Below, in pieces: positions 53,923 to 64,000 of a stretch of DNA of 64,000 nucleotides (position 1 is the first letter of the stretch; every line of letters begins with the position of its first letter). The DNA comes from Undaria pinnatifida. Taxonomy: Eukaryota > Sar > Phaeophyceae > Laminariales > Alariaceae. The notes beneath the pieces were generated by a model. That model was not told the DNA's origin. It saw nothing but the letters and a program-made list of their open reading frames with translations, and made no database searches. The DNA is taken from NCBI GenBank assembly GCA_012845835.1, contig JABAKD010000026.1, positions 14,980,533 through 15,044,532 on the forward strand. The letters are read 5' to 3'. The translations under genes and the position numbers were made by a program.

Positions 53923-54540
53923 TCAGCCGGGCTGTGCACCGCTTATTATGTCCCACAGGCAATCGTCATGTATGCGGAGAATGTAATTTTTCTGTAGTAC
54001 GGTATCGAAAATCCCCTTACCTCTCGTTCCAATGTCTTGTTCCGACCAGTCGTCAGGGTTGGTGAGCTCTCTGACCTGGTCCGCCAGGATCACACGAGGC
54101 CAACGGGGGATATCATCAGCTAGTGAGCTCCGTACGCCGGGAATGTGTGGTGCGGTGTGGCTCCAGCCCCCCTTGATTTCGAGACTCCAGAGCATTCTCA
54201 TGAGTAAGCAAGCTCTGTTTCCCCTCGCCCAACCAAATCGAGACATCTAAAAACCTGTTGTCATGTCGTCACCGTGCATCAGCATCGAATCACCCTTTGC
54301 GTCCGCCCTGTCCCCTACCAGTTCAAGCATGATCCACGCGGTCATGACCATGCCCAATAGCTCTAACAGATTGATCGTGATACTACAGGTCTCTCGTCGA
54401 TCGGCTTTTCGGTTGAGGTCTGCGATCAACTCTATTGACAAGTCGTATTTCCATAATACCTTCTTCTCGACGCAAAAAACGCTAATTGCCTCGAAACTGG
54501 CGTCGAACAGGTATTTCATTTTTGCTTGTCGTTATGTCGC
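53923..54540 (-). pseudogene. RNase H domain of YR retrotransposon 1
   Basis: MKYLFDASFEAISVFCVE (from 54519) holds the first RNase H Asp. TINLLELLGMVMTAWIMLE is followed by LMHGDDMTT, in place of the usual RGDN. After a frameshift at 54247 come RACLLMRMLWSLEIKGGW, HIPGVRSSLADDIPRWPR and WSEQDIGTRGKGIFDTVLQ. This is the RNase H and C-terminal tail typical of these elements. The frameshift and the altered RGDN motif mean no active enzyme. Confidence 0.75.
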
Positions 54541-55455
54541 CATGTCGCAGGGGGCGCTCAGCGTCTCGAGTTCGTTTTAGTAGTTCGTGATCAATTGCTC
54601 AATTTCAAGAGAGAAGATCAGCGTGAAACTCTCTACCGAGTCCTACAGTACGGGTCTGTATATTGCTACTTCCTCAACGGTGCAGCCTGGTCAGCCGCAG
54701 CAACCTCAAAACGAAGTACCTACCAGCCCTAACTACGTACATGAGGTTCCACTACTTGCCAGCCATGGTAACGCTGTCGTGCGCTGTCGCTTCCGTCCTG
54801 CTCTGCGGTCAATGCGCGAACAACAATATCTCCATCGCTTCAATGTTTGCGCGCGGAACCGAAATTCTCATAGTGTAGGAGCTGATAGTGAAGCCTAACG
54901 GGTCTATTGTGGTGTCCCAGTCCGTGGTTTTGTATTTTTAGGGAGGTGCTAGAATGGGTGTCGGTGTTACTCCCACCTCCCCCGTGCCCAACAAACGCAC
55001 GGTATCCGAAGATAAAGAGGCTGACGCAATTAAAGTTATATAGTGTCGTCGTAAGAGTGCTGTCTATCCCGATTTGTAAGTGATCTCCTACGTACACGGC
55101 TGTGAAGAATGGTTCGAATTTCACCCCCCCACACTAAGCTCTGATTTTTGTTTCCGGCGGTGTTGGTGTTGGCTCTCCGTCTTCTCGACGCTCCACCACC
55201 TTTACGTGAGCCATCTTTTTTTTTCTTCGTCTAACAACTGAACAAAAAATCGCACTTGGTGTTGCAGAGCGCGTGTGAGTCAACTGCCAACATTACCGGC
55301 GATCCCGACCATCCGGTAATCAATCGAAACCCAATTCCTTCTTGCTCTTCTACGGTGTAGCAAACATTGTGGGCATTATTCGGGTGTACTCGCACGTTGC
55401 AAAAAGCGCCTGATACATCGGCCTTGCTCTCATCAGTACCACCTTTACCGTGGAT

Positions 55456-55860
55456 TTATTTATCAAGGTCACGAGTTCGTGTACGAACGTGGGCGCAGAG
55501 TTTCTGCGCACAGACATCAGGGGGCGGTATGGCGGTCAATGTCTCCGTTTGGATCCCCTCTCTTCTCCCTGCCTGCACATCGAACGAAAGAGCACTGATT
55601 AACTGAACCGTGTGTGTCACGACCGTCGCTAGTGGAGAGACTCTGAGATTTAGGGTTTCGTGTGCAGCTTTGATGTCTGATGTCCGTATCACAAAGGAAT
55701 TTTTGCGCCTGACGTTTGAGTCGATTTTACCCCAAACCCCGGGCACGCGCTCGGTGACACTATTGTGATTTCCGTGCTGTAACGCGCTCTCGAGATTTGA
55801 GCCGGACGTAACTGCGGTCACCGGCACTCCTCGTGTGACTATCATGACCATCCCGTGCAC
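55456..55860 (-). pseudogene. Reverse transcriptase N-terminal part (YR retrotransposon 1)
   Basis: ALQHGNHNSVTERVPGVW, then LNLRVSPLATVVTHTVQLI, matches the same region of the second element (LAYGNHPSVAPH..; LRVSPLADVIK). The RT core that should follow at 55455-54540 is scrambled, and no YVDD motif was found. Confidence 0.65.
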
Positions 55861-57068
55861 TGTCCCGAAGCCTTTTATATCTCCCTATATACCGCCGTAT
55901 GTGTGCGGGGTCGATCGGTGGTGCTAGCAAGTATCCTCATATCAGTGGAGCTACGTTTATGACGACACCTTGTTTTTGTGCGGGGATCATGGATGTGCAA
56001 GTGTTGGCTAGCCTGTACAGCAGTTGGTCTCTTTCTTGTTAGTCGAGGCCTTCTTGTCCAAGTCTGTCGTTCTGAACGTGCCATTTCTGTACCATGCGTT
56101 ATGCACTTGTGCGACTCCGCATCTCCCCATAAGGAAGCGGAGAGCGTGCTGACCCGCCACTCTCCCGCGCGCCTACCTGTACCAACGTTCAACCTTCTGA
56201 CTGCTGGACAGGCGGCTGTGCGTTTCCTTGCCATCGATGCCCATCTCTTTGCTCTGATCTGTGCATGTACTCGATTTGCATGTTTTCTGCTTCTGTGAGG
56301 AATATTCTGTACCGCTCGGGTGACAGTTGCTCTGGTTTGACCCTTCTACGCGATCAATGCTTTTCCAACACGTGCGGCAGTGGGGAATTCTGGCCCTGCT
56401 GCCTCTGCTGATCGGTGCTGTGGTGTGAGAGTTCCGCACTACCGACGTATGTCCGACCTGAGAAACAAGGCAACCTTTTTCGCTGCTCACACCAAGCCTT
56501 ATGTTCTCTGCTGCAGTGATTCGATACAGAAGGTAACCGTCGTCTGCTGCTCATACAAAGCCTCCTGTTCTGTGCTGTGGTGTGAGAGTTCCGCCTCACC
56601 GATGTCTGGCCGGTTTTCGGAATAATGCAACCTTCGTCTTTGCTCACACAACACCTGCTGTTCTGATATTTCTTGCACTGGGGTTACCGGATAATCCCAA
56701 TTATGGGTTGATCTGACATGCTGTTCCGACGCATTAGAGTTCTGCATGCTTGAGTGGACCGTTTGAGCGAGCCTACTGCTGTAACTGCGGTAATCTTCCT
56801 GCAGCCGCGGAGGTCGCCCAGAGTCTGTTTATGGCGTTTTGCTGTGTACTGCACCTTTTTGACCTCTCGAAAGCTGATATCACAATGAAACAAGGCCGGC
56901 GACATCGACCCGCGTACGTGCACATTATGAACGTCCCCGGACCTCTCGGCGTTTTTGAAGACACTCCTCTCTTCTCTCGCCCCTTCCTAACGGGAGAGCC
57001 CGTGTTGTTCGTTATTGCCGCCATCCCCCCTTCCTCCGCCGCTCCTGCCAGCCAGCACGTGGTTCCTG
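55861..57068 (-). other. Internal region of YR retrotransposon 1, unreadable
   Basis: Between the gag-like ORFs and RT. It contains three related segments near 56420-56640 sharing GTGTGAGAGTTCCGC and CACACCAAGCCT/CATACAAAGCCT, a short tandem duplication. No domain recognised. Confidence 0.4.
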
Positions 57069-58477
57069 CTAAATCGCGCGTCGTTCGGCTGCGACACCTC
57101 CTGCACTACCACCTCCTGTCTCCGCTGCTCCTTCTGCCGCGGCCGGTTTCTCTGCGGCTGTTGCGGCGGCGGTGAGGGTTGTGGCGGCGGCAGCTCTTGC
57201 GGCTGCTGTTGCTGCTGCGCGGCTGACCCGGTGCCCTAATCCTGTACAAACGAACAGATGGGCCTCTCGCAACGGAGGACACGCCATGAATAGTCGGACA
57301 TCCCCGGAGGCGTCTGCGAGTGCCCGCATTCGCGCCTTGAAGGGGGCGATCTCTCCCCGATGCCCACCCGTGCCTGGGGCTCCTTTTATTTTTACCCCGT
57401 CCGCGCCTGCTGTTTTCGTCCTGCAATTCGCGGCAAACTCCGCGAGGCTAGACTCGTCGCCCTCCCCCGCCAGTGCCCTCAATCGTAATAAGGTGGGGGT
57501 GATCATGGAATTTATTGTTCCAAGGGCTGGCGCAGGGTAGGTGTGCTTTCCGTACAGCTCGCCTCCCCGCACTTCTAGCGCTTTAAAGCTCTCGTTTAAG
57601 CCAGCGTTTCTAACAGCAGAAACTGTCGAACCTTACCGATTTCTCGCCCAGGGTGTTGAAATGGTGACGTAGATACACCGCGACGGGTTTAGGCTCCTGC
57701 CCCATCTATGAGGGCAGCGTAGCGACCCTCTGCTTGCATACGGGCGGAGCACCTACCATCCCGCACTCTAGGGTCTTCATGAGGGCAGCTACTAAGATAG
57801 CAAAGAAATTAACACGGAAATGGCCCTCGGCCTTTTTCTTATTGCCATGGGCGACAACAAATAAATCTTCGACCGGGACTTCGGACATGACTTTCAGCTG
57901 TTTTAACACAGAATCGGAGACGTGGGCCCCGGTATCGAGGACGATCACCGGTAGTACTGGGTTCTTTTCTTCCGAGACGTTGAAGACGCTGCGTGCAGTG
58001 AACAACTTTGCCCAATCGTTGGTCCGCCATAGGTCAACCGCCTGCTTTGCGTTGGACGTTGTCCGTCGCGTGCTGTACGTCTTTCGCTGCGATTGCCATG
58101 CTGTCGGTGATGTCTCCTGCCAGCTGAAGGGCTATCTGCTGAGCCTGGTGTGCCGGCTGCGCCTGTCGGTGCTGCTGGTGCTGCGGGTATGCTTCATTGT
58201 TCTCGGCGTTTGTCAGGCGCGCAGTTATCGCCTGTTTACCCGTCAGCAACTCCTGTATAGAAGGACCACCATTGCTGGGTGTGCTGCTGTTTAGGCCAAG
58301 ACGGGTCCCACTGCCTTGTTTTGAGCGGCGGGGCCTGCCCAGGGACGGCTGCAGGGTCCACTCGCACCTCTCCAACCTCGATATGCCCGTGTCCCTCGCC
58401 GACTGGCTCGCCCGAGTTTGCGTCCCCCATGTAGAAAGTTGATTAATTCTAATGGGCACGCTGCTTGACTCCTTCAA
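57069..58477 (-). mobile_element. Gag-like region of YR retrotransposon 1
   Basis: Three successive minus-strand ORFs lie between repeat A1 and RT: 58477-58034 (Gln/Ala-rich), 58005-57706 (FTARSVFNVSEEKNPVLPVI, then LDTGAHVSDSVLKQLK) and 57572-57069 (Ala-rich end). LDTGA resembles an aspartic protease loop but the flanking sequence does not support a full domain. Assignment as gag rests mainly on position. Confidence 0.45.
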
Positions 58478-58645
58478 ATCATACAGTGCTACGTGCTCTC
58501 GCTCCCCAGGCGGCCGTCTCTAGCAAGCGCGACAGCTCTTCTGTCGCTGCTGTAAGAGCTATGCATGTTTTTTGGCTCGAGGCGATTGACCAAAATTAGT
58601 CTGTTTAATCAGAATCCCTTCCACACCTCTACAAGCACCACTTTA
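58435..58645 (-). repeat. Split direct repeat A1 of YR retrotransposon 1
   Basis: The 5' terminal repeat in element orientation; pairs with A2 at 52200-52414, about 6.2 kb away. Confidence 0.78.
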
Positions 58646-59502
58646 AAACGTGAAGTTTCATTTTTCTGCACGCGGTTTGTTGATAAAGTCAAAAGTGCCC
58701 CCGCAAGAGTGATTGGTGTATAAAAAATGATATTTCATATTTGTAGTGCTTTTACATGATTAATCATACATATATTTATGAAAAATATGATCTTCGTTAT
58801 TTTTTTGGCTCGCTGATTTCTGGTGGCCGGGTGTTTCTTAGCGCAGTTTTATCCGCTGGTCAAGCTAGCCTACCATTGGTACAATTCGTAGCATATCTGA
58901 ATATCGGCCGAGCTCCGTGGTGGCGCTCGGCGCAACAAACGTCGCGTATCTGTCTCTGTTTGGCAAGGATTGCGTTCCGTCTCCCAGAGACGAGCAGGTC
59001 ATTTGGAATACTCCATTTTTCTTCAAAATTTTATTATTTAGATAAACGTATAGGAATTTTTGTTCTTCAATTTTTTTTTCGTAAATATTGGCCTGCTGCT
59101 CAACTAACCTCATCGGCAGTACAGCAGCAGTAACAGCAACCGCCCGAACTATACAAAATTTCAGCAGCAGTAGCAAAACAGGAGCAGCAGTAGCAGCAAC
59201 ATACAGCAGTATCAACAGTGCACATGTGGAGTGGATTAGTGTGGAATTTGGGGGAACGCCGCCTACGGCCGTTTCGGCCCCGGATTTCGATGTGGGGGCA
59301 TGGGCATGTGGGCATGGTTGCAGATAAGGGTAAACCGGCCCGCGCCCTTTCACGCGGGAGGCCGCTGGTGGTAAAAGAAAGAGGGAAAGCGTCTGTGGCC
59401 GTGGTTGACCAGGTGTGTTTGTTTTTCTCTTACTTGCGGCGTAACTAGACGTGTCCGAATTTTTAGCCCGTTTTTACTTGAACCAAAAGACATATCCCGG
59501 TA
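58646..59502. other. Spacer between the two YR retrotransposons
   Basis: AT-rich to 59080, then CAG/TAG triplets (about 59116-59215) that give the Ser- and Thr-rich translations. No gene. Target-site duplications could not be recognised. Confidence 0.4.
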
Positions 59503-59690
59503 TTTTGTATTTTGCTTTCGAAGTTGTATTATATTAATGCGGACCCCCCGTTCGGAGCACGGGCGGCGGAGAGAGGGGCAGCCCCCCGAGGCCGCCCCAA
59601 CAGCAGCCCCAGTCTATATTCTGTAACCGTGAATCAATTTCCATTTTACTTGTTAATGTCGAGCTTTCGATGCCAGCCTCCACCTGAAAG
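59503..59690 (-). repeat. Split direct repeat B2 of YR retrotransposon 2
   Basis: Direct repeat of 60563-60740. Shared blocks are TTTTGCTTTCGAAGTTG, GGAGCAC.GG.GGCG, AGAGAGGGGCAG and AATGTCGA(G/A)(C/T)TTTCGA. Confidence 0.72.
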
Positions 59691-60562
59691 ACTCAAAAAA
59701 TGAACTCATAATACTGCACTGATTGGTACTCAGCACAAACGTACACACGACACATCTAACGTAAATATCATGTACTAGAGGAGTCTCCATTACATATACA
59801 TAACGCCAATATATACACATGTACTCCGCGGCCAAGCAGCACTATTTCGGACGAATCTTTCTCCGGCAGTTTCAGATTGCGCTAATACCGAGCTAAGTGT
59901 GGGACCAAACAACCACCTCGTCTGCTTATTATCACCCGTCATCACACCAACGTCTGCACTGCATAGTACAAATTCCACACGAGAAATAAATTAACGCACC
60001 TCCAGCGTGGAGACATGCGCGCATGTTTGCGAAGCGAAAAACCAAAGAGACATCGCAAGAACGCCTTCATTGCACAATGCAGCTTCCCGACGGAAAAGAG
60101 CGCATATCGAGCTTTGGGACGTGCGCGCACCATACTGATGACATAAACAGGGACCCTGAAAACCACACATACATAAAAACCAAAACGCGTAACCTACGAT
60201 ACACGGGCGGCTGCACCCCCCCCCTAGGTACCTGTAGCTACCAGCAACGAACACATTACCCGCGTTGCTGCGACCGCCTCGTTTCCCCTCCACTGGCTCC
60301 CTCAAACGCACGGGCAGGTGGGTGGGAAAGCAGCCAGTCCATTACACGTTGAACCCGTCTCACTGACGATGCTTCTAGCTCTTCTTTACGTGCTTCGCTT
60401 GCTGGTCAGCAACCAGACAGATTGATCCAAGGTTCCCTTTGCTATACCAGAACAAGTTAAAGTAGCCACCCTCGTTGATCTCATTGGTCAACGTGCAATA
60501 ACCCCAAACTTCTTCCGCACATGCCAAACCCATATTTTCTCGTGCCTCGACCATTATACGCG
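59691..60562 (-). repeat. Presumed A2 of YR retrotransposon 2
   Basis: By analogy with element 1, the sequence between B1 and B2 should be the A2 repeat. Its partner A1 would lie beyond 64000, so this is inference. No coding signal. Confidence 0.4.
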
Positions 60563-60740
60563 TTGTCTTTTGCTTTCGAAGTTGAATCAAACTATTGCGC
60601 ACCCCCCGCTAGGAGCACAGGGGGCGAAGAGAGGGGCAGGCCCCCGGGGCTGCTCCAACAGCACCCTCAGCCTTTTATCGGTAACCCTGGTGAACTTCCA
60701 TCTCCACTGGTAATGTCGAAGTTTCGACACCAGACTCTAG
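60563..60740 (-). repeat. Split direct repeat B1 of YR retrotransposon 2
   Basis: Pairs with B2 at 59503-59690; it follows the recombinase C-terminus by about 190 bp in element orientation. Confidence 0.72.
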
Positions 60741-60931
60741 CAATGATATTTGGCCAACTTTACGGACGGACTGCGTCCACCCCCTGCCTTTTTTGGATGT
60801 ACCCTAGGATGCGCACGTCAAAATCCTACTTCTCATTTCTATCCGCCTTGCACAACAAATAGGGTCGCGTACTAAATAAAATAGCTACGTCGACTTCTAC
60901 CCTCCAGCTTTGAAATGGGGTTAACTTGCCC

Positions 60932-62035
60932 CTAGTCGGTACCCTGCCCCGGCTGGATCCCGTTACTCATCCCCTCCTTGGCCATTACATTTGCTACCAA
61001 GCTAGCATCCTTCTCGTGGCTACGAACGTACGCCTTATACGTATCAGACGCCCACCGGCCCTTCCGTTGCAACGTCTCTGGGAAGGCACCACCTGCTGAC
61101 AAGTGCATTGCGCCTCCAATCCTAAGAGAGGGCAGAGGGTACTCGTCCGCCCGAACGCCCGGGAATGCAACCGCTTCTCGCAGGTCTACCGTTGCTTGTT
61201 GCGTCGTCCTCATGGACCATGGGCCACTTCCACTGCCATACGCCACTAGGGAAGCCAATGAGGGCAAAAACAAAAAATATGACAGCACCGCCACCGGTCT
61301 CAACGGGCCTCGGTGAACCCGCCAGTATTCGCAAAGTAGCCGCCCCTTTGCGCAACTGGTCGCCCTTAGACCCACGAAGTCGAACCTCGAAGAGGTCGGC
61401 CCTCGACCATTGCGCCACCCCCAACTATGCCCGACCGCGAAAGAAGGCCACGTCTGTCCAGCATAAACAATATGTTCTTAGTGGATACGCGACCGGGTGT
61501 CCACGATCGTTTCGGACGCGCGGGTCACAAAGTGGAACGATGAACACAACGCAAGCCACCACACGCTCCCCGCGTTACGCCAAGCAGGGATCAAAGATTC
61601 GAAAGCAAGCAACATCGCCCACGACACGGGCCGACGCACGGTCGCCTGAATACCGACTTCGGCATTCGAGCGCGCCGCAGCTTTGAGGGCGCCCGCGATG
61701 ACGGGGTGACTATTGTCGAGCTCGAAACCGCGTGAAATTCGATGAAAAATCTTGATTGCCGACAGATGGCTTTCGATAATCGCCGACCGCAGTTTCTTGG
61801 CAGCAGATGCGTACGCTACGTACTCAAATGTATGCAACACGTTGGCCAGACCGTCAAATCCGCGATGATCAAGAATGACGGGGACACCAGAACGTACCCG
61901 AAAGTCTATCCATGCGCCAAAAAGCTTCAAATACGCTCGTTCAGTGGAGGCCGCAACGGTGTGTCGCATGCGTCCGGGGACAACACCGAAGTACAGAGAG
62001 AAATGCCTATGTTCCCCAGTTGCCGAGCCCGACAC
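60932..62035 (-). pseudogene. Tyrosine recombinase (YR retrotransposon 2)
   Basis: The N-terminal SAM-like part is at 62035-61478: STERAYLKLFGAWIDFRVRS, KLRSAIIESHLSAIKIFHRI and RRPVSWAMLLAFESLIPAW. The central part is at 61424-61300: FEVRLRGSKGDQLRKGA. The C-terminal catalytic part is at 61140-60990: PSLRIGGAMHLSAGG with the conserved Arg, and GRWASDTYKAYVRS with the nucleophile-region Tyr. The three parts lie in different frames, so the gene is broken, but all motifs can still be read. Confidence 0.82.
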
Positions 62036-62417
62036 GGGATGCTGGGACGAACTGCTCGCTAATTATCGAGAACGGGCCCGCGATCCCAGCGAGAGATATC
62101 ATCGGCGGCAGCGTTGTGGATGCCACGCACATGCGTTTCCTTGAAGGTCCATCCAGATGACGCTTCGAGATCGCCGAGAAGACGCATGAGAGCACCGGAA
62201 CGCGGTTCCAGCCCCCGCCAACGCCGTTGCACCCAATGCACGGCGGCGTTTGTTGTCTCCAGACAAGGACGCACAATCTCCCCTTGTTGACGGTCGATCG
62301 GGACACGAAGAAACTAGACAAATGCGACACAACCATGCCCAAACGTTCAAGCACGTTGATGGATAAGTCGTCCACGCCGCGGACGGACTTACTCGTGACG
62401 CAAAACTGTGACTGTTC
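62007..62417 (-). pseudogene. RNase H domain of YR retrotransposon 2
   Basis: MDDLSINVLERLGMVVS at 62375, then in other frames LSGDNKR (normally LRGDN.AAV), GGLEPRSGALMRLLGDLEAS (about 62240-62180) and HVRGIHNAAADDISRWDRG (about 62130-62070). Separated from RT by a stop at 62418. Confidence 0.72.
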
Positions 62418-63473
62418 TTAAGCTGTGAGATCATAGCGCCAGTAAACACCCGTTTCGAGACAATATCCCCCGACGGTGGTTTTTGACGAGTCCGCGAACA
62501 ACGTACGTTGTTTCGGGCGCTGCACCAAATTATACATCGGCGCCGACAACACCCCATCGCGCGTGTCAACACCATTGTCAATAAACCGTCGCCAGAACTC
62601 GAGATCCGCATGAACCTCAGGTCCACGGGCAACACTACGCTCCGGATTGGCCATTCGGCCAGCGAAGCGATCACCGGCTGCGATGCGCGGCATCCCAACC
62701 AAACCCAACAAACGATGCATGAGGAAATACCCGGGACGAACGGCAAAAGAGATGTGCATCACGAAACCCGCCAGCTGCGAAACCTGCTTGGCTAAGGCAC
62801 AGGAGCGAGTCGACGGCCACTCCTCTGAAAACAATCGCAGCTTGAGGCGATTATGTGGAGCCGACGTTACCATAAGCGCCTCTGTGTCAACCAACGAGCC
62901 CAGCACTTCGAGACACGTGTCCCAACTGGTGATTTTGCTGGCAGACAAAAGTGGAGAGTTGGACGCGCCACGTACGCCCAACAAGCGAAAGTGGTCCGAC
63001 TCCAACGGCTGAACAGCCCCCAGGAAGCGACGACCGTCCGGCCACCACTGAACCTCGACCAGAATGCCGTCGACTACGTAGTACCGCACGAAAAAAACGA
63101 CTTCCGACGTACCGGAAACGGTTTGACAATCGCGAGGGAGGGACCTAACCGAACCCCCCCGCGGCGGGGCAAGACGCACATGTTCGACGGCAGCCGGCCC
63201 TTGTGGGGAAACGGCCGCATCTTGAAACTTACAGTGGGTGTGGGCATGTTCCCGCGCAGAGGTCATCAGCCCCCAGATCCTGGGGCTATCAAGCCACACG
63301 AATTTCAAGCGAAGATCCACAACTACGTTTTCGGCCATCTCGTACCCAAACACCGGTGCCCCTACCGGATCAAAGAAGACTTGAACAAAGACATCTTTCA
63401 CGTCAACGCGGTAAAGGACGATTTTAGCTGTGGGACCGTGCACCTGCCGAAAAACCAACACCCGTAACAACAC
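62418..63473 (-). pseudogene. Reverse transcriptase of YR retrotransposon 2
   Basis: A long open frame of 351 codons. RVDVKDVFVQVFFDP carries the motif A Asp; FFVRYYVVDGILVEVQWWPD is motif C with YVVD in place of YVDD, which removes one catalytic Asp. LRLFSEEWPSTRSCALAKQVSQLAG is the thumb/connection region, and TLFADSSKTTVGGYCLETG starts RNase H. Ends at a premature stop (TAA at about 62418). Confidence 0.82.
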
Positions 63474-63967
63474 ATCCCGAAGAGCTCGCAGGAGGGGGCG
63501 AAGGTAAAATCGATATCGCCGAAAACGCTGGAGTAGCCGCCGGCGCGCCCAAACGTGAGATAGTGAATGGTGAAAAACGTAGGCTTAATCACGTCGGCCA
63601 ATGGCGAAACACGTAAACCTCGAATATCAGACGCGGAAATTGATTTTAACACAACTGCCCGACCGTGCACAACGTCAGCACATATCTTTTGGTGAACAGC
63701 AACGGCATGGGGGGCGACGCTCGGGTGGTTACCGTATGCCAGGTCAGCAGTCCGATTACCCCCCCGCGCAACACACACTGAGGATCCCGATGCCAAAACG
63801 CGGAGCAACTGGTCAACACGAGGGAAGTTCTTGGTGGTACCAAAAGCATGACGAACGATGGGAGGATGAATATGTGGGGTAATGCGAGCGGATCCAAAAG
63901 AAGACGTAGACAAATAAACACTGCCGGCACAGGCACGTGAAAGAGACGACCCCGCGCTGGTAACCAC
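63398..63967 (-). pseudogene. 5' part of the pol ORF, YR retrotransposon 2
   Basis: LAYGNHPSVAPHAVAVHQKI and RGLRVSPLADVIKPTFF are the segment before the RT fingers, homologous to 55860-55456. It overlaps the next ORF in another frame, so a frameshift lies near 63440. The element continues beyond the window edge. Confidence 0.7.
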
Positions 63968-64000
63968 ATCGCGATTCGCGGAACCTGTTGACGATACCGA

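Noticed and set aside
57706-58005. LDTGA as an aspartic protease
   Set aside because: No flap or second motif follows, and the surrounding sequence does not fit a retroviral-type protease; left as part of the gag-like region.

Overview
The window is eukaryotic nuclear DNA. The only gene I can reconstruct with confidence is cut into about 20 small exons by introns of roughly 0.1 to 4.8 kb. The rest is mobile-element debris and simple repeats. The intron-rich architecture, together with tyrosine-recombinase retrotransposons and a Ty3/gypsy family of a kind I associate with stramenopiles, suggests a large-genome stramenopile such as a brown alga. That assignment is an inference.

Region by region. 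1-2.6 kb: a LINE 3' fragment (minus strand) whose internal G-rich tract has expanded, then two copies of an unclassified repeat, one of them carrying a tRNA-derived SINE. 2.6-10.2 kb: no recognisable gene, only MITE copies and a second SINE in inverted orientation with target-site duplications. 10.2-36.4 kb (probably to 37.2 kb): a plus-strand gene. Joining its exons gives about 1000 residues: an Arg-rich N-terminal presequence, a HypX/HoxX formyl-tetrahydrofolate transferase-like domain, a HypX enoyl-CoA hydratase-like domain, and a complete FolD (methylene-THF dehydrogenase/methenyl-THF cyclohydrolase) domain fused at the C-terminus. All 18 internal junctions keep the frame. 37.2-45.2 kb: MITEs, microsatellites and a LINE ORF2 C-terminal fragment. 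45.2-48.75 kb: a decayed, internally deleted Ty3/gypsy element (minus). 49.5-49.9 kb: a tRNA-like unit between direct repeats. 51.9-58.65 kb: a decayed RT-RNase H-tyrosine recombinase retrotransposon (minus) whose termini are arranged as split direct repeats (A1 - ORFs - B1 A2 B2), as in Ngaro/PAT-type elements. 59.5-64 kb: a second element of the same class with its own B1-A2-B2 end; its 5' end lies outside the window.

How the main gene might work (inference). FolD oxidises 5,10-methylene-THF to 10-formyl-THF. The HypX half of bacterial proteins takes the formyl group from 10-formyl-THF and, through a CoA-linked step, releases CO for [NiFe]-hydrogenase assembly. The fusion would place the maker of the one-carbon donor and its consumer on one chain, possibly in mitochondria. 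No hydrogenase gene is visible here, so the physiological role in this organism is open.
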